Shown: positions 8,794 through 17,074, numbered from the stretch's first letter. The stretch is 64,000 nucleotides of DNA from Deinococcus sp. KSM4-11 (GCF_004801415.1 NZ_SSNX01000002.1:186001-250000), one strand, 5' to 3'. The notes: generated from the sequence alone by a model not told the origin. A program made the numbers and translations.

Positions 8794-9793
8794 GCCGGGC
8801 GGGGGGGCCGGCCCCGTGGAAGCGCGGCCAGCCCTGGAGCGTGACCTGATCCGGCTCACACGCTCCATCTGGGAGGACAAGGCAATCGGCGCGATCTACA
8901 CCCGGTACGCACACAACACGCCCGTGCACCTGCCGGACGCCGAGCTGTACGGACGGGAACAGCTTGCCGAGCGCACCCTCCAGGCCCTCGCTCCCGTGCC
9001 GGACGCGCGCCTGCACGGCGACGAGATGATCTCGCAGGCCACCGCCGACGGCATGCTCTCGTCCCACCGGGTCACGGTCAGCGGCCACCACCTCGGGCAC
9101 GGCCCGTACGGCCCGCCGACGGGCCACGCCGTGCAGTGGCGCGGCATCACCCAGCGGCTCATGCAGGGCGGCCGCGTGGTCGAGGAGTGGAGCGTGCACG
9201 ACGAGCTGGCCGTGGTGCGTCAGCTGGGTCTGGACGAGTGGGCCCTGGCCCGGAGCCTGGCGCAGCGGGCAGCCGAAGCGGGCACCGGAGGGCCGGTTCA
9301 CCCCGTGGGCGAGGTGGTGCGCGGCGCCGGTCAGGCGCCCCCTCCCCTCCCGGTGGACGCCACGGCCCCGCTGCCGGGTGACCTGCCCGGCCACATCGCC
9401 GCCGTGGTCTGGAACGCCCGGATGCTGAACCTCACCGGGCAGTACTACGCGCCGGACGCGACCATCCGGGTGCCCGGCTATGCCCGCCTGCACGGCCCCG
9501 CCCAGCTGACCCGGTACGTCCTGGAATGGCTCGCCGCCTTCCCGGACGGCGCCATGCACGTCGAGCAGGTCACCGGGACTGGAGACGACGCGCAGGGCTT
9601 CAAGGTCGCCGCCCGCTGGACCTTCGTCGGCACCCACACGGGAGCCGGGGTCTACGGCCACCCCACGGGACAGCGCGTGCGGATCAGCGGCATCAGCCAC
9701 TACGACGTCACCGCCGGCCGCATCCGCCGTGAGGACATGGTCTGGAACGGGTTCGCCCTGCTGAAACAGCTGTGCCGACCGAGCAGCCACTGA
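8756..9793 (+). CDS. Double NTF2/SnoaL-like protein, copy 3 (diverged)
   Basis: GTG 8756-8758 is preferred since GGAGG (8746-8750) is well spaced; a frame opening at 8684 would overlap copy 2 much further. The 345-aa protein keeps both NTF2 domains (SIWEDKAIGAIYTRYAHN matches copies 1 and 2; GVYGHPTGQRVRISGISHY matches their second domain) but is clearly diverged and lacks the VFDFADRPDY leader segment. Two fused domains in three tandem genes give six NTF2 domains in one operon. Function likely parallels copies 1 and 2. Confidence 0.8.
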   Translation: MTPNRPPVTPDSEPGGGAGPVEARPALERDLIRLTRSIWEDKAIGAIYTRYAHNTPVHLPDAELYGREQLAERTLQALAPVPDARLHGDEMISQATADGMLSSHRVTVSGHHLGHGPYGPPTGHAVQWRGITQRLMQGGRVVEEWSVHDELAVVRQLGLDEWALARSLAQRAAEAGTGGPVHPVGEVVRGAGQAPPPLPVDATAPLPGDLPGHIAAVVWNARMLNLTGQYYAPDATIRVPGYARLHGPAQLTRYVLEWLAAFPDGAMHVEQVTGTGDDAQGFKVAARWTFVGTHTGAGVYGHPTGQRVRISGISHYDVTAGRIRREDMVWNGFALLKQLCRPSSH

Positions 9794-9818
9794 ATCCAGA
9801 CCCGCCACAGGAGTTCAC

Positions 9819-11087
9819 ATGGAATACTTCAAGAAAGCCCCGCCGCAGCCCGCCGCCGTCAACCAGGAAATCCAGGACACCGTCTCGCGGGTGATCGCTG
9901 ATGTCGAGCGCGAGGGGGTGGACGCCGTGCGGCGCTACAGCGAGAAGTTCGACGGCTTCGCCCCAGCCGAGTTCCGGCTTTCGGAGGCCGACATCCGCTC
10001 GCAGCTCGGGTCGCTCGACGACTCGGTCACGCGGGCCATCGACTTCAGCATCGCGCAGGTCAAGCACTTCGCCGAGTCGCAGCGCCGCACGCTGATCGAC
10101 TTCGAGGAGGAGACGCTGCCCGGCGTGACCATCGGGCAAAAGCAGATCCCGGTGCAGGCGGTCGGCTCGTATATTCCGGGAGGCCGCTACCCCATCCTGG
10201 CGTCGGCCGTCATGACCATCGGCGTGCCGAAGGTGGCGGGCGTGGAGCGCATCGTGGCGTGCGCGCCCATCCAGCGCGGCACTGGCAAGGTGAATGCCCT
10301 GCAGCTCTACGGCATGGTGCACAGCGGCGCCGACGAGATCTACGCCATCGGGGGCGCCCAGGCGCTGGCGGCCATGGCCTTCGGCCTGGACGGCGCGCCG
10401 CCCCTGGAGGCCGTGGATATGATCGTCGGCGCGGGCAACGCGTACGTGGCCGAGGCCAAACGCCAGCTGTTCGGGGTCGTGGGCATCGACCTGCTGGCCG
10501 GCCCCACCGAAATCTGCATCCTGGCCGACGAGACCGCCGATCCGGAGTTCGTGGCGGCGGACCTGCTGGCCCAGGCGGAACACGGCACGAACTCGCAGTC
10601 GGTGCTGATCACCACCTCGCGCGCGATGGCCGAGGCGGTCACGCGCGAGATCGACCGCCAGCTCGCGTCGCTGCCCACCGCCGACGCCGCCGGGGCGTCG
10701 TGGCGCGACTACGGCGAGATCCTGCTCGTCGAGGACGACGAGGAGATGGTGCGGGTCTCCGATCAGGTGGCGTCCGAGCACCTGGAGGTGCAGACGCGCG
10801 ACCCCGCGTGGTTCCTGGCGCGGCTGAAGAACTACGGCTCGCTGTTCCTGGGCCAGAACGCCACCGTCGCGTACGGCGACAAGGGGATCGGCACGAACCA
10901 TGTGCTGCCCACCGGCCGCGCGGCCCGCTACACCGGCGGCCTGTGGGTCGGCAAGTTCATCAAGACCGTCACGTGGCAGCGCGTCAGCGACGCGGCGAAC
11001 CACACGGTCGCGCCCCCATTCATCACCATGGCCGATACCGAGGGCATGGTCGGGCACGCCGACTCCATGCGCCTGCGGGTGCGGTAG
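9819..11087 (+). CDS. HisD-type dehydrogenase, full length
   Basis: A 422-aa member of the histidinol dehydrogenase family, with GGAG upstream of ATG 9819. All key positions of HisD are present: Gln and His in LAQAEHG (zinc), the Glu-His pair in VASEHLEV (catalysis), Asp in YGDKGIGTNHVLP and the final His in EGMVGHAD (zinc). It should oxidise an alcohol to an acid with NAD. No other histidine genes are near, the neighbours are a transporter and catabolic enzymes, and a paralogue stands in the opposite arm, so its substrate is probably the imported compound or a derivative. Confidence 0.92.
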   Translation: MEYFKKAPPQPAAVNQEIQDTVSRVIADVEREGVDAVRRYSEKFDGFAPAEFRLSEADIRSQLGSLDDSVTRAIDFSIAQVKHFAESQRRTLIDFEEETLPGVTIGQKQIPVQAVGSYIPGGRYPILASAVMTIGVPKVAGVERIVACAPIQRGTGKVNALQLYGMVHSGADEIYAIGGAQALAAMAFGLDGAPPLEAVDMIVGAGNAYVAEAKRQLFGVVGIDLLAGPTEICILADETADPEFVAADLLAQAEHGTNSQSVLITTSRAMAEAVTREIDRQLASLPTADAAGASWRDYGEILLVEDDEEMVRVSDQVASEHLEVQTRDPAWFLARLKNYGSLFLGQNATVAYGDKGIGTNHVLPTGRAARYTGGLWVGKFIKTVTWQRVSDAANHTVAPPFITMADTEGMVGHADSMRLRVR

Positions 11088-11090
11088 GCC

Positions 11091-11960
11091 GTGTCCCGGG
11101 TGCTGCCCCTGGCGGCGGTGCAGGCGCGTCCGCTCCCGGCCGACCAGCCGACGGCCCGTTTTGCTGAGGACGTGCAGGGGGTGGCCCGCGCCTTCCCCCA
11201 GTCGCGGCTGATCGTCTATCCCGAGCTGCACCTGCACGGCGGCCTCGTCACCGCCGAGGACTACCGGGCGGTGGCCGAGCCGCTCACGGGTCCCCGCGTC
11301 CGCGCCCTGGCGGAACTCGCGGGCGACCTGGGCGTGTGGCTGGTGCCCGGCTCCCTGTGCGAACTGGGAGCCGACGGGCAGATGTACGACACGGCCATCG
11401 TCCTGTCGCCCGAGGGCACGCTGGCCGCCTCGTACCGCAAGGTCTTTCCGTGGCGGCCCTACGAGCCTTTCGATGCCGGCGACCGCTTCGTGGTCTTCGA
11501 TCTGCTGGGCGTGGGCCGGGCGGGACTGAACGTCTGCTACGACGCGTGGTTCCCCGAGGTGACCCGGCATCTGGCGTGGATGGGCGCGGAGGTCGTGTTC
11601 AACGTGGTCAAGACGACGACGTGTGACCGGACGCAGGAGGTGGTGCTGGCCCGCGCGAACGCCATCATGAACCAGGTGTTCGTGGTGAGCGTCAACGCTG
11701 CCGGGCCGGTCGGCACCGGCCAGAGCGTGATCGTCGATCCCGAGGGCCTGGTGCGGGTGCACAGCGCCACCGAGGCCACGGTACTCACCGATGTGATCGA
11801 CCTGGAACACGTCTCCCGCGTGCGTCAGTACGGGACGGTCGGGCTGACCCGGCCGTGGTCGCAGTTCGCGCCCGGCGACCCGCCGCTGGCACTCCCGCTG
11901 TACCAGGGGAGGATTGAACCAGACCGCTGGGCACCCACCGGGCCGAAGGCCGCGCCCTGA
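11091..11960 (+). CDS. Nitrilase-superfamily carbon-nitrogen hydrolase
   Basis: The start is GTG 11091, three bases after the dehydrogenase stop; no strong ribosome site, so coupling is likely. The 289-aa protein has the superfamily Glu-Lys-Cys triad: Glu45 in YPELHLHG, Lys117 in SYRKVFPW and Cys149 in GLNVCYDAWFPE. It resembles amidases or carbamoylases rather than true nitrilases. Its presence implies that the substrate or an intermediate has an amide, ureido or nitrile group and would release ammonia. It is the last gene of the rightward operon. Confidence 0.9.
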   Translation: MSRVLPLAAVQARPLPADQPTARFAEDVQGVARAFPQSRLIVYPELHLHGGLVTAEDYRAVAEPLTGPRVRALAELAGDLGVWLVPGSLCELGADGQMYDTAIVLSPEGTLAASYRKVFPWRPYEPFDAGDRFVVFDLLGVGRAGLNVCYDAWFPEVTRHLAWMGAEVVFNVVKTTTCDRTQEVVLARANAIMNQVFVVSVNAAGPVGTGQSVIVDPEGLVRVHSATEATVLTDVIDLEHVSRVRQYGTVGLTRPWSQFAPGDPPLALPLYQGRIEPDRWAPTGPKAAP

Positions 11961-12010
11961 ACACGGTCGGCGCCCCCACCTGAATATCCGGCAGGTCATA
12001 CCCGGGCCGT

Positions 12011-12052
12011 GAACCGCCCGCGCCGCCTGGTACACCCGCGCGGCGGCGGTTC
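12011..12052 (+). terminator. Possible terminator hairpin after the catabolic operon
   Basis: GAACCGCC (12011-12018) is repeated inverted as GGCGGTTC (12045-12052), 50 bp after the amidase stop, with further GC-rich pairing inside. No T-run follows, so intrinsic termination is uncertain. The rest of 11961-12292 holds no gene; TATACT at 12222-12227 could be a -10 for the stressosome operon, but no convincing -35 is seen. Confidence 0.35.
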
Positions 12053-12292
12053 GTTGATCTCCACCCCTTGCCCAGGTCGGCCATTCGGCGTTCCGGCCGC
12101 CGCCCCCATCAGCTGCGTGCTCCAGGCGCACGGGCGTGCAACACGTTCTTCCGGAGACCGGGCGCTGGCTGGTTCCACAGCCCCCAAGCGCTGGAACTGC
12201 CAGGCAGGAGACGGCCGTGCGTATACTCACAGCCTGTCTGCCCCGTGGGCTGCCTGACGACGGTCAGGTCCTCTGCACGCACTGGAGTTCCT

Positions 12293-13150
12293 ATGACGAA
12301 TACCCCCCCGATCAGCGAGGCCGTCGCGCAGCACCCCGACGCGTTCTTGCAGGACTGGCTGGCGACGCAGCTGCGCGCGCCGTCCATGCGCCGTGACCTG
12401 ATCAGCGACGCGACGCTGCGTCAGCAGTCCGACACCTTCCTCACCTTGTTCACGGCCGCCGTCTCGAACAACGGCCGTGATATCCAGTCGCCCGCGTGGG
12501 CCACCCTCCGCGGCTTTCTTGAGACCCTCTCGGCAGAGCGCGTCCTCCAGGGCTTCTCCTCAGCCGAGGTGGCCACCTTCGTCTTCTCGTTCAAGCAGCC
12601 GCTGTTCGACCGGCTCCGCGTCCTGCTGAGCGGCCAGCCAGACGCGTTGGCGGACGCCACCTGGGCCGCGAGCGAGCTGATCGATCAACTTGGCCTGTAC
12701 GCGGTCGAGGTGTACCAGCAGGCCCGGGAAGGCGTGATCGAGCGCCAGCGGCAGGACATGCTGGAACTGTCCACGCCGGTCGTGAAGGTCTGGGCGGGCG
12801 TGGTGGCCCTGCCCCTGATCGGAACGCTGGACAGCGAACGCACCCAGGTGGTCATGGAGACCCTCCTCGAGCGCATCGTGGAAACGGGCTCCACGGTCGC
12901 GATCATCGACATCACCGGGGTGCCGACGGTCGATACGCTGGTCGCCCAGCACCTGCTGCGCACGGTCGCCGCGGCCCGGTTGATGGGGGCCGAGTGCATC
13001 ATCAGCGGCATCCGTCCGCAGATCGCGCAGACCATCGTGCATCTGGGCATCGATCTCGAGGGCGTGACGACCAAGGCCAGCCTGGCAGACGCCATTCAGG
13101 TCGCCCTGGCGCGCGGCGGTTACCGCATCACGGCCACCGAGCCCGCCTGA
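12293..13150 (+). CDS. rsbR: Stressosome co-antagonist RsbR
   Basis: ATG 12293 follows GGAG. The 285-aa protein has an N-terminal helical sensor domain (about 15-150, RsbRD type) and a C-terminal STAS domain (about 165-280). Both phosphorylation threonines of RsbR are visible: Thr215 in PTVDTLVAQH and Thr247 in PQIAQTIVHLG. With RsbS it builds the stressosome shell that holds RsbT until stress. It heads a five-gene operon with gaps of 6 bp or overlaps. What the N-terminal domain senses is not evident. Confidence 0.9.
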   Translation: MTNTPPISEAVAQHPDAFLQDWLATQLRAPSMRRDLISDATLRQQSDTFLTLFTAAVSNNGRDIQSPAWATLRGFLETLSAERVLQGFSSAEVATFVFSFKQPLFDRLRVLLSGQPDALADATWAASELIDQLGLYAVEVYQQAREGVIERQRQDMLELSTPVVKVWAGVVALPLIGTLDSERTQVVMETLLERIVETGSTVAIIDITGVPTVDTLVAQHLLRTVAAARLMGAECIISGIRPQIAQTIVHLGIDLEGVTTKASLADAIQVALARGGYRITATEPA

Positions 13151-13156
13151 TCGTCG

Positions 13157-13552
13157 ATGGAGCGGATCCCGATCCTTCAGCTGGGCAGCTGCCTGCTGAT
13201 CACCATCCAGACCGACCTGGACGACCAGCTGGCCCTGACCCTGCAAGAAGAACTGGCCCAGACCATCAGCGCCCGGGGCGCCCGGGGCGTCCTGATCGAC
13301 ATCTCCGCGCTGGATCTGGTGGACTCGTTCATCGGGCGGGTGCTCGGGAACATCGCGTCCGTGGCCCACGTGATGGATGCCCGGACAGTCGTGGTCGGGA
13401 TGCAACCGGCGGTGGCGATCACGCTGGTGGAGCTGGGGGTGACGTGGCGACACGTGCGCACCGCGCTCAATGTCGATCAGGGTATGGCGCTGCTGACCAC
13501 CGCCCGGCCTTCCGCAGCGCCGGAGGAGCTCCGCAGGCACCGTGGCCGCTGA
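13157..13552 (+). CDS. rsbS: Stressosome antagonist RsbS
   Basis: A 131-aa single STAS-domain protein, 6 bp after rsbR. Ser57 in DLVDSFIGRV is the expected phosphorylation site of RsbT. It starts with ERIPILQLGSCLLITIQ, typical of RsbS, and carries a short basic C-terminal tail (about residues 112-131) beyond the usual domain end. It is the scaffold that captures RsbT; phosphorylation releases RsbT. Its end overlaps rsbT by 11 bp. Confidence 0.9.
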   Translation: MERIPILQLGSCLLITIQTDLDDQLALTLQEELAQTISARGARGVLIDISALDLVDSFIGRVLGNIASVAHVMDARTVVVGMQPAVAITLVELGVTWRHVRTALNVDQGMALLTTARPSAAPEELRRHRGR

Positions 13553-13934
13553 GGTGTTTCCGCTTCATAGTGAGGACGACGTCGTTCGGCTCCGCCGGGC
13601 CGTCCGGAGCATGGCCATCGGCATCGGCTTTGGACTCGTTGATCAGACCAAGGTGGTGACGGCCGCCTCGGAGCTGGCCCGCAACGCCCTGGTGCACGGT
13701 GGCGGCGGTGAGGCGCGCCTGGAGATCCTGCAGGGCGCCCGCACCGGGCTGCAGATCACGGTCGAGGACACCGGCCCCGGCATTCCGAATCTGGAGCTGG
13801 CACTGCTTGACGGGTACTCGACCGCGAACGGGCTGGGACTGGGCCTGGGCGGCACCCGCCGCCTGATGCACGAGTTCCAGGTCAGCACCGAGCCGGGCGT
13901 GTACACGCGCGTCGTGGCCGTGAGGTGGAAATGA
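13542..13934 (+). CDS. rsbT: RsbT-type serine/threonine kinase (GHKL ATPase)
   Basis: GTG 13542 lies inside the end of rsbS, with GGAGGAG at 13522-13528. The 130-aa protein is a stand-alone GHKL ATPase: N-box ELARNALVHG, G1 box DTGPGIP and G2 box GLGLGLGGTRRL. RsbT phosphorylates RsbR and RsbS and, when freed, activates a downstream phosphatase or other output. No sigma-B, RsbU, RsbV or RsbW gene is in the window, so the output branch must lie elsewhere or be one of the two following gene products. Confidence 0.9.
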   Translation: MAAEVFPLHSEDDVVRLRRAVRSMAIGIGFGLVDQTKVVTAASELARNALVHGGGGEARLEILQGARTGLQITVEDTGPGIPNLELALLDGYSTANGLGLGLGGTRRLMHEFQVSTEPGVYTRVVAVRWK

Positions 13935-14953
13935 CCGGTACGCCGGCGGGCCAGCACCGCCTGCCCCCCCCGGTCCGCTTCGAGGTGCGAGATCCCAGTG
14001 GGGTGGGCGCGGTGCGGCGGGCGGCCGCCGACATCGCGGCCCGGCTGGGCTTCAGCAGCCCACGCGTCTCGGATGTGGCCATCGTGACCACGGAACTCAC
14101 CACGAACCTCGTGAAACACGCCGGTCAGGGCGAAGTGCTGATCAGCGCTCCCGAGCCCGGCATCCTCAATGTGCTGGCCATCGACCGGGGGCCGGGACTG
14201 CTCCGGCCGCAGGACGTCCTGCGGGACGGCTACTCCACCGCTGGCACAGCCGGCACGGGTCTGGGGGCCGTGCATCGCCTGTCCTCCAGCACCGACCTGC
14301 ACAGCCTGCCAGGGCGGGGCACGGTCGTCTGGGCCCAGCTGGGCGCCCAGCCGGAGCCAGCGCCGCCGCCACGCTTCGACGTGGGGGCCGTGCACGTCCC
14401 CTACCCTGGGGAACTGGTGAACGGCGACGGCTGGGCCACCCTGGTGGGGCCGTCCAGCGTGCGCCTGCTGGTGGTGGACGGTCTGGGGCATGGCACGCAT
14501 GCCCGGCAGGCGTCCCAGGCGGCCGAGGTGTCCTTCGGCACGACGGCCCACCAGCGGCCGGGGGCAGCGCTGGACGCCATCCATGGCGCGCTGCGAGGCA
14601 CCCGCGGCGCGGTTGGCCTGGTGGTGGAGCTCGACGCGGATGAGCGCCGCGTTCGCTTCGCCGGGATCGGCAACATCACGGCGGCCGTCGTGGTCCCTGG
14701 CGCCCGTCATGGCCTGCTGTCCCGCGACGGAACGCTGGGACAGGAAGCCCGGCGCATCGCGGAATCGGAGATGAACTGGCCGCCCGGCGCGGCCCTGATC
14801 GCGCATTCGGACGGACTGGGCGGCTCCTGGAACCTGAACCAGTATCCTGGGCTGTTGACCCGGACGTCGAGTGTCATCGCCGGCGTGCTGTACCGCGACT
14901 TTGTCCGGGGCCGCGACGACGCGACCATCGTGGTGATCAGGGAATCCGCGTGA
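13931..14953 (+). CDS. RsbT-like ATPase fused to an RsbX/SpoIIE-type PP2C phosphatase
   Basis: ATG 13931 overlaps the rsbT stop (ATGA). The 340-aa protein has a GHKL ATPase domain (about 20-135: TTELTTNLVKHAG, DRGPG, GTGLGAVHRL) followed by a PP2C-like domain (about 140-340) with VVDGLGHG, the metal-binding Asp motif, and RDDATIVVI at the end. RsbX dephosphorylates RsbR and RsbS to reset the stressosome, and this domain should do so. Carrying its own anti-sigma-like ATPase domain is more elaborate than the classical RsbX. Possibly one protein both phosphorylates and resets. Confidence 0.85.
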   Translation: MTGTPAGQHRLPPPVRFEVRDPSGVGAVRRAAADIAARLGFSSPRVSDVAIVTTELTTNLVKHAGQGEVLISAPEPGILNVLAIDRGPGLLRPQDVLRDGYSTAGTAGTGLGAVHRLSSSTDLHSLPGRGTVVWAQLGAQPEPAPPPRFDVGAVHVPYPGELVNGDGWATLVGPSSVRLLVVDGLGHGTHARQASQAAEVSFGTTAHQRPGAALDAIHGALRGTRGAVGLVVELDADERRVRFAGIGNITAAVVVPGARHGLLSRDGTLGQEARRIAESEMNWPPGAALIAHSDGLGGSWNLNQYPGLLTRTSSVIAGVLYRDFVRGRDDATIVVIRESA

Positions 14954-16383
14954 TGGAGCCCACGGCGTCCTCGCTCCCGTTTCTCACCGTGCCGCTCCGT
15001 GGCGAGCAGGACGTCCTGACGGCCCGGACACGCGCCGCCCAGCTGGGCAGCACGCTGCACCTGGGTGTGAACGCGCGCACCCGCTTTGCCACGGCCGTCT
15101 CGGAACTGGCCCGCAACGCCGTCATGTACGCCCGCGGGGGCGTGGTGGCCTTCGGCGTGGATCCGCAGGCCCGGCTGGTGTGGGCCCGCGTGTCCGACAC
15201 GGGCCCGGGCATTGCCGCGCTGGACGCCATCCTGGCCGGTCACTACAGGTCGAAGACGGGCCTGGGGGCGGGGCTGAGCGGTACCCGGCGGCTGGTGGAC
15301 GCTTTCGACATCCACAGCCATGCCCAGGGCACCCGGATCCAGGTCGGGCAGCGCGTCCCCGCCAGCGTCGATCTCACCGCCGCCGCCCTCACCGCGCGTC
15401 TCGCTGCGCTCGGGAAACCGGAGCCCGAGCCGCCCCAGGTCGCGCTGGAAGCACAGAACCAGATCCTGATGAGCACCCTGGCGGAACTGACCCGCCGCGA
15501 AAGCCAACTGAGCGAGCTCAATCTGGAACTGGAGGAAACCAACCGCGGCACCCTGGCGCTGTACAGCGACCTGGAAGCCAAGGCGGAGCAGCTGCGGGCA
15601 GCGGAACATGAGTTGAGGGCCTTGAATGCGCATCTCACCGAACGGGTGCAGGAGCGCACTGCCCGGCTGGCGGAGCTCAACGCCGAGATGACCGCCTACG
15701 CCCGCTCGTTCTCACAGGACATCCAGGAGCCCCTGCGCCGGGTGCACGGCTTTCTGGCCCTGCTCCGCCGCCACCTCGCCGGACACGTGGATTCCACGCT
15801 GGATCATTACCTCACCGTGATCGCCGCCGAGAGTGGCCGGGTCGGGAAGCTGGCCGAACACCTCGCGGACTTCAAGCACGAGGGGGAACGCGAGCCGCGC
15901 CGCGACCGCGTCCCGCTCGACGTGCTGATCATGCAGGTCCGCAGTGACCTGGCCCCGGTCACGCGCGGGCGCCGCGTGGACTGGCGGATCGCCTCCCTGC
16001 CGACGGTGGTGGGCGACGCGCTGATGCTCCGCGCGGCGTTTACCCAGATTCTGCACAACGCCCTGAAGTTCAGTGCCGTCCGGGACCGTGCCCTCATCGA
16101 AGTGGGCAGCGACCGGCAGGGAGAGGAGGTGACCGTGTGGATCCGGGACAACGGGGTCGGGTTCCCGGACACGGAGGCCGCGCGCATCTTCGACCTGTTC
16201 CAGCGGCTCCACGGAGAGGAGTACAGCGGGGCCGGGCTCGGGCTCACGAGTGTGCGGCGCGTGGTGACGCGTCACGGGGGCCGCGTGTGGGCCGAGGGCC
16301 GACCCGGCGAGGGCGCCACGGTCTTTCTGGCTCTGCCGGTCGCCGGTGCGCATGACCCTGTTCCGGACGGCCACCGCCGCTGA
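14953..16383 (+). CDS. RsbT-like ATPase fused to a degenerate sensor-kinase core
   Basis: Starts at ATG 14953 inside the previous stop (TGATG). The 476-aa protein has an N-terminal RsbT-like GHKL domain (about 10-135: ELARNAVMYA, DTGPGIAAL, GAGLSGTRRL), a coiled coil (about 165-250), a HisKA-like two-helix segment and a second GHKL ATPase (about 325-462: ILHNALKFS, DNGVGFP, GAGLGLTSVRRV). In the HisKA segment RSFSQDIQEPLRRVHGF, Gln255 sits where the phospho-acceptor His is expected, so ordinary autophosphorylation looks impossible. No receiver partner follows. It may relay the stressosome signal by binding or by Ser/Thr kinase activity. Confidence 0.85.
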   Translation: MEPTASSLPFLTVPLRGEQDVLTARTRAAQLGSTLHLGVNARTRFATAVSELARNAVMYARGGVVAFGVDPQARLVWARVSDTGPGIAALDAILAGHYRSKTGLGAGLSGTRRLVDAFDIHSHAQGTRIQVGQRVPASVDLTAAALTARLAALGKPEPEPPQVALEAQNQILMSTLAELTRRESQLSELNLELEETNRGTLALYSDLEAKAEQLRAAEHELRALNAHLTERVQERTARLAELNAEMTAYARSFSQDIQEPLRRVHGFLALLRRHLAGHVDSTLDHYLTVIAAESGRVGKLAEHLADFKHEGEREPRRDRVPLDVLIMQVRSDLAPVTRGRRVDWRIASLPTVVGDALMLRAAFTQILHNALKFSAVRDRALIEVGSDRQGEEVTVWIRDNGVGFPDTEAARIFDLFQRLHGEEYSGAGLGLTSVRRVVTRHGGRVWAEGRPGEGATVFLALPVAGAHDPVPDGHRR

Positions 16384-16564
16384 CCGGTGTCGCATTCGGG
16401 TGGAGGCTGCACAACAGGTCGCGTGACACGGTTCATTCGAACGGTCTGGTGATGAAGAGCGCTTCCAGACCGGTTCTGGCGTGACGTGCCCGTTCCCAGA
16501 GGCCCACACCGGGTACCGACCATCCCAGCATTCAGGTGTTCCGGCGGCGCCGGGTCAACGGGCC

Positions 16565-16858
16565 TCAGCGCCGCCGGTCGAAGGCCCGCCGGAGGGTGGC
16601 CAGGTGTTCCGACGGGCTGAGCGCCGTGTCAGCCATGGTGGCCGGCGTGCCGACCGCACCGATTTCCGCGCGGGGAATCACCAGCATCGGGCAGCTCTTC
16701 GTCAGCCCGGGGCCCTCGATCATGACGTGCTCCAGCACGATGGCGTCCATGCCGCCACCGTCTGGCCGGAGCAGCAGGCCGGACAGATCCTCGCGGTTGA
16801 GATCGGCCTGTTCCCCGGTCACGATCAATCCCTGCACGATCAATACCAGTTTGGGCAT
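16565..16858 (-). CDS. Small conserved-looking hypothetical protein
   Basis: A 97-aa protein from ATG 16856-16858, read toward the stressosome operon. The body LVLIVQGLIVTGEQADLN… and MIEGPGLTKSCPMLVIPRA (shown here in parts; residues 1-95) has regular hydrophobic strand patterns unlike a random antisense frame, and ends with a basic RRAFDRRR tail. No signal peptide or membrane span, no domain I recognise. A longer in-frame start at 16960 exists but its extra 34 residues look non-coding. The ribosome site is poor, so the start is uncertain. Confidence 0.5.
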   Translation of the reverse strand: MPKLVLIVQGLIVTGEQADLNREDLSGLLLRPDGGGMDAIVLEHVMIEGPGLTKSCPMLVIPRAEIGAVGTPATMADTALSPSEHLATLRRAFDRRR

Positions 16859-17046
16859 GCTCCAGCGTAGGCTGCGGCGCGTTGAGTCGATGCTGAAAAC
16901 ACCACGTTCCCATGGGCCCAGCCGGGCCACCCATCGGGGGAACCAGCCTGGCCGGGTCATCGCCGCCGTCAGGGACTCAGCTCATGCCTGGGTGGCCTCC
17001 GCTCCCCGGCCCTCAGGAGACGCGTACCGAGCGGCGTCCCTGGGAT

Positions 17047-17074
17047 GGAGGGCCACGCCGCTGGCGTGCCCTCC
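17047..17074 (-). terminator. Likely terminator of the ssu operon
   Basis: About 20 bp after the ssuB stop, reading leftward, GGAGGGC[A]CGCC-type arms pair around a three-base loop (17047-17059 with 17063-17074, one bulged base). Stem about 12 bp and very GC-rich; no clear U-run, so it may need a factor or act as an mRNA-stabilising end. Confidence 0.45.

Noticed and set aside
9819..11087. Histidine-biosynthesis hisD
   Set aside because: Family fits, but no his genes are adjacent, two paralogues flank a catabolic switch, and transporter genes share the operon. Kept as HisD-type without the symbol.
9708..12230. A very long open frame on the minus strand opposite the HisD-type and amidase genes
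   Set aside because: It is the antisense shadow of high-GC codons: Arg/His/Gly/Ala-rich product, no domain, and the plus-strand genes there have complete active sites.
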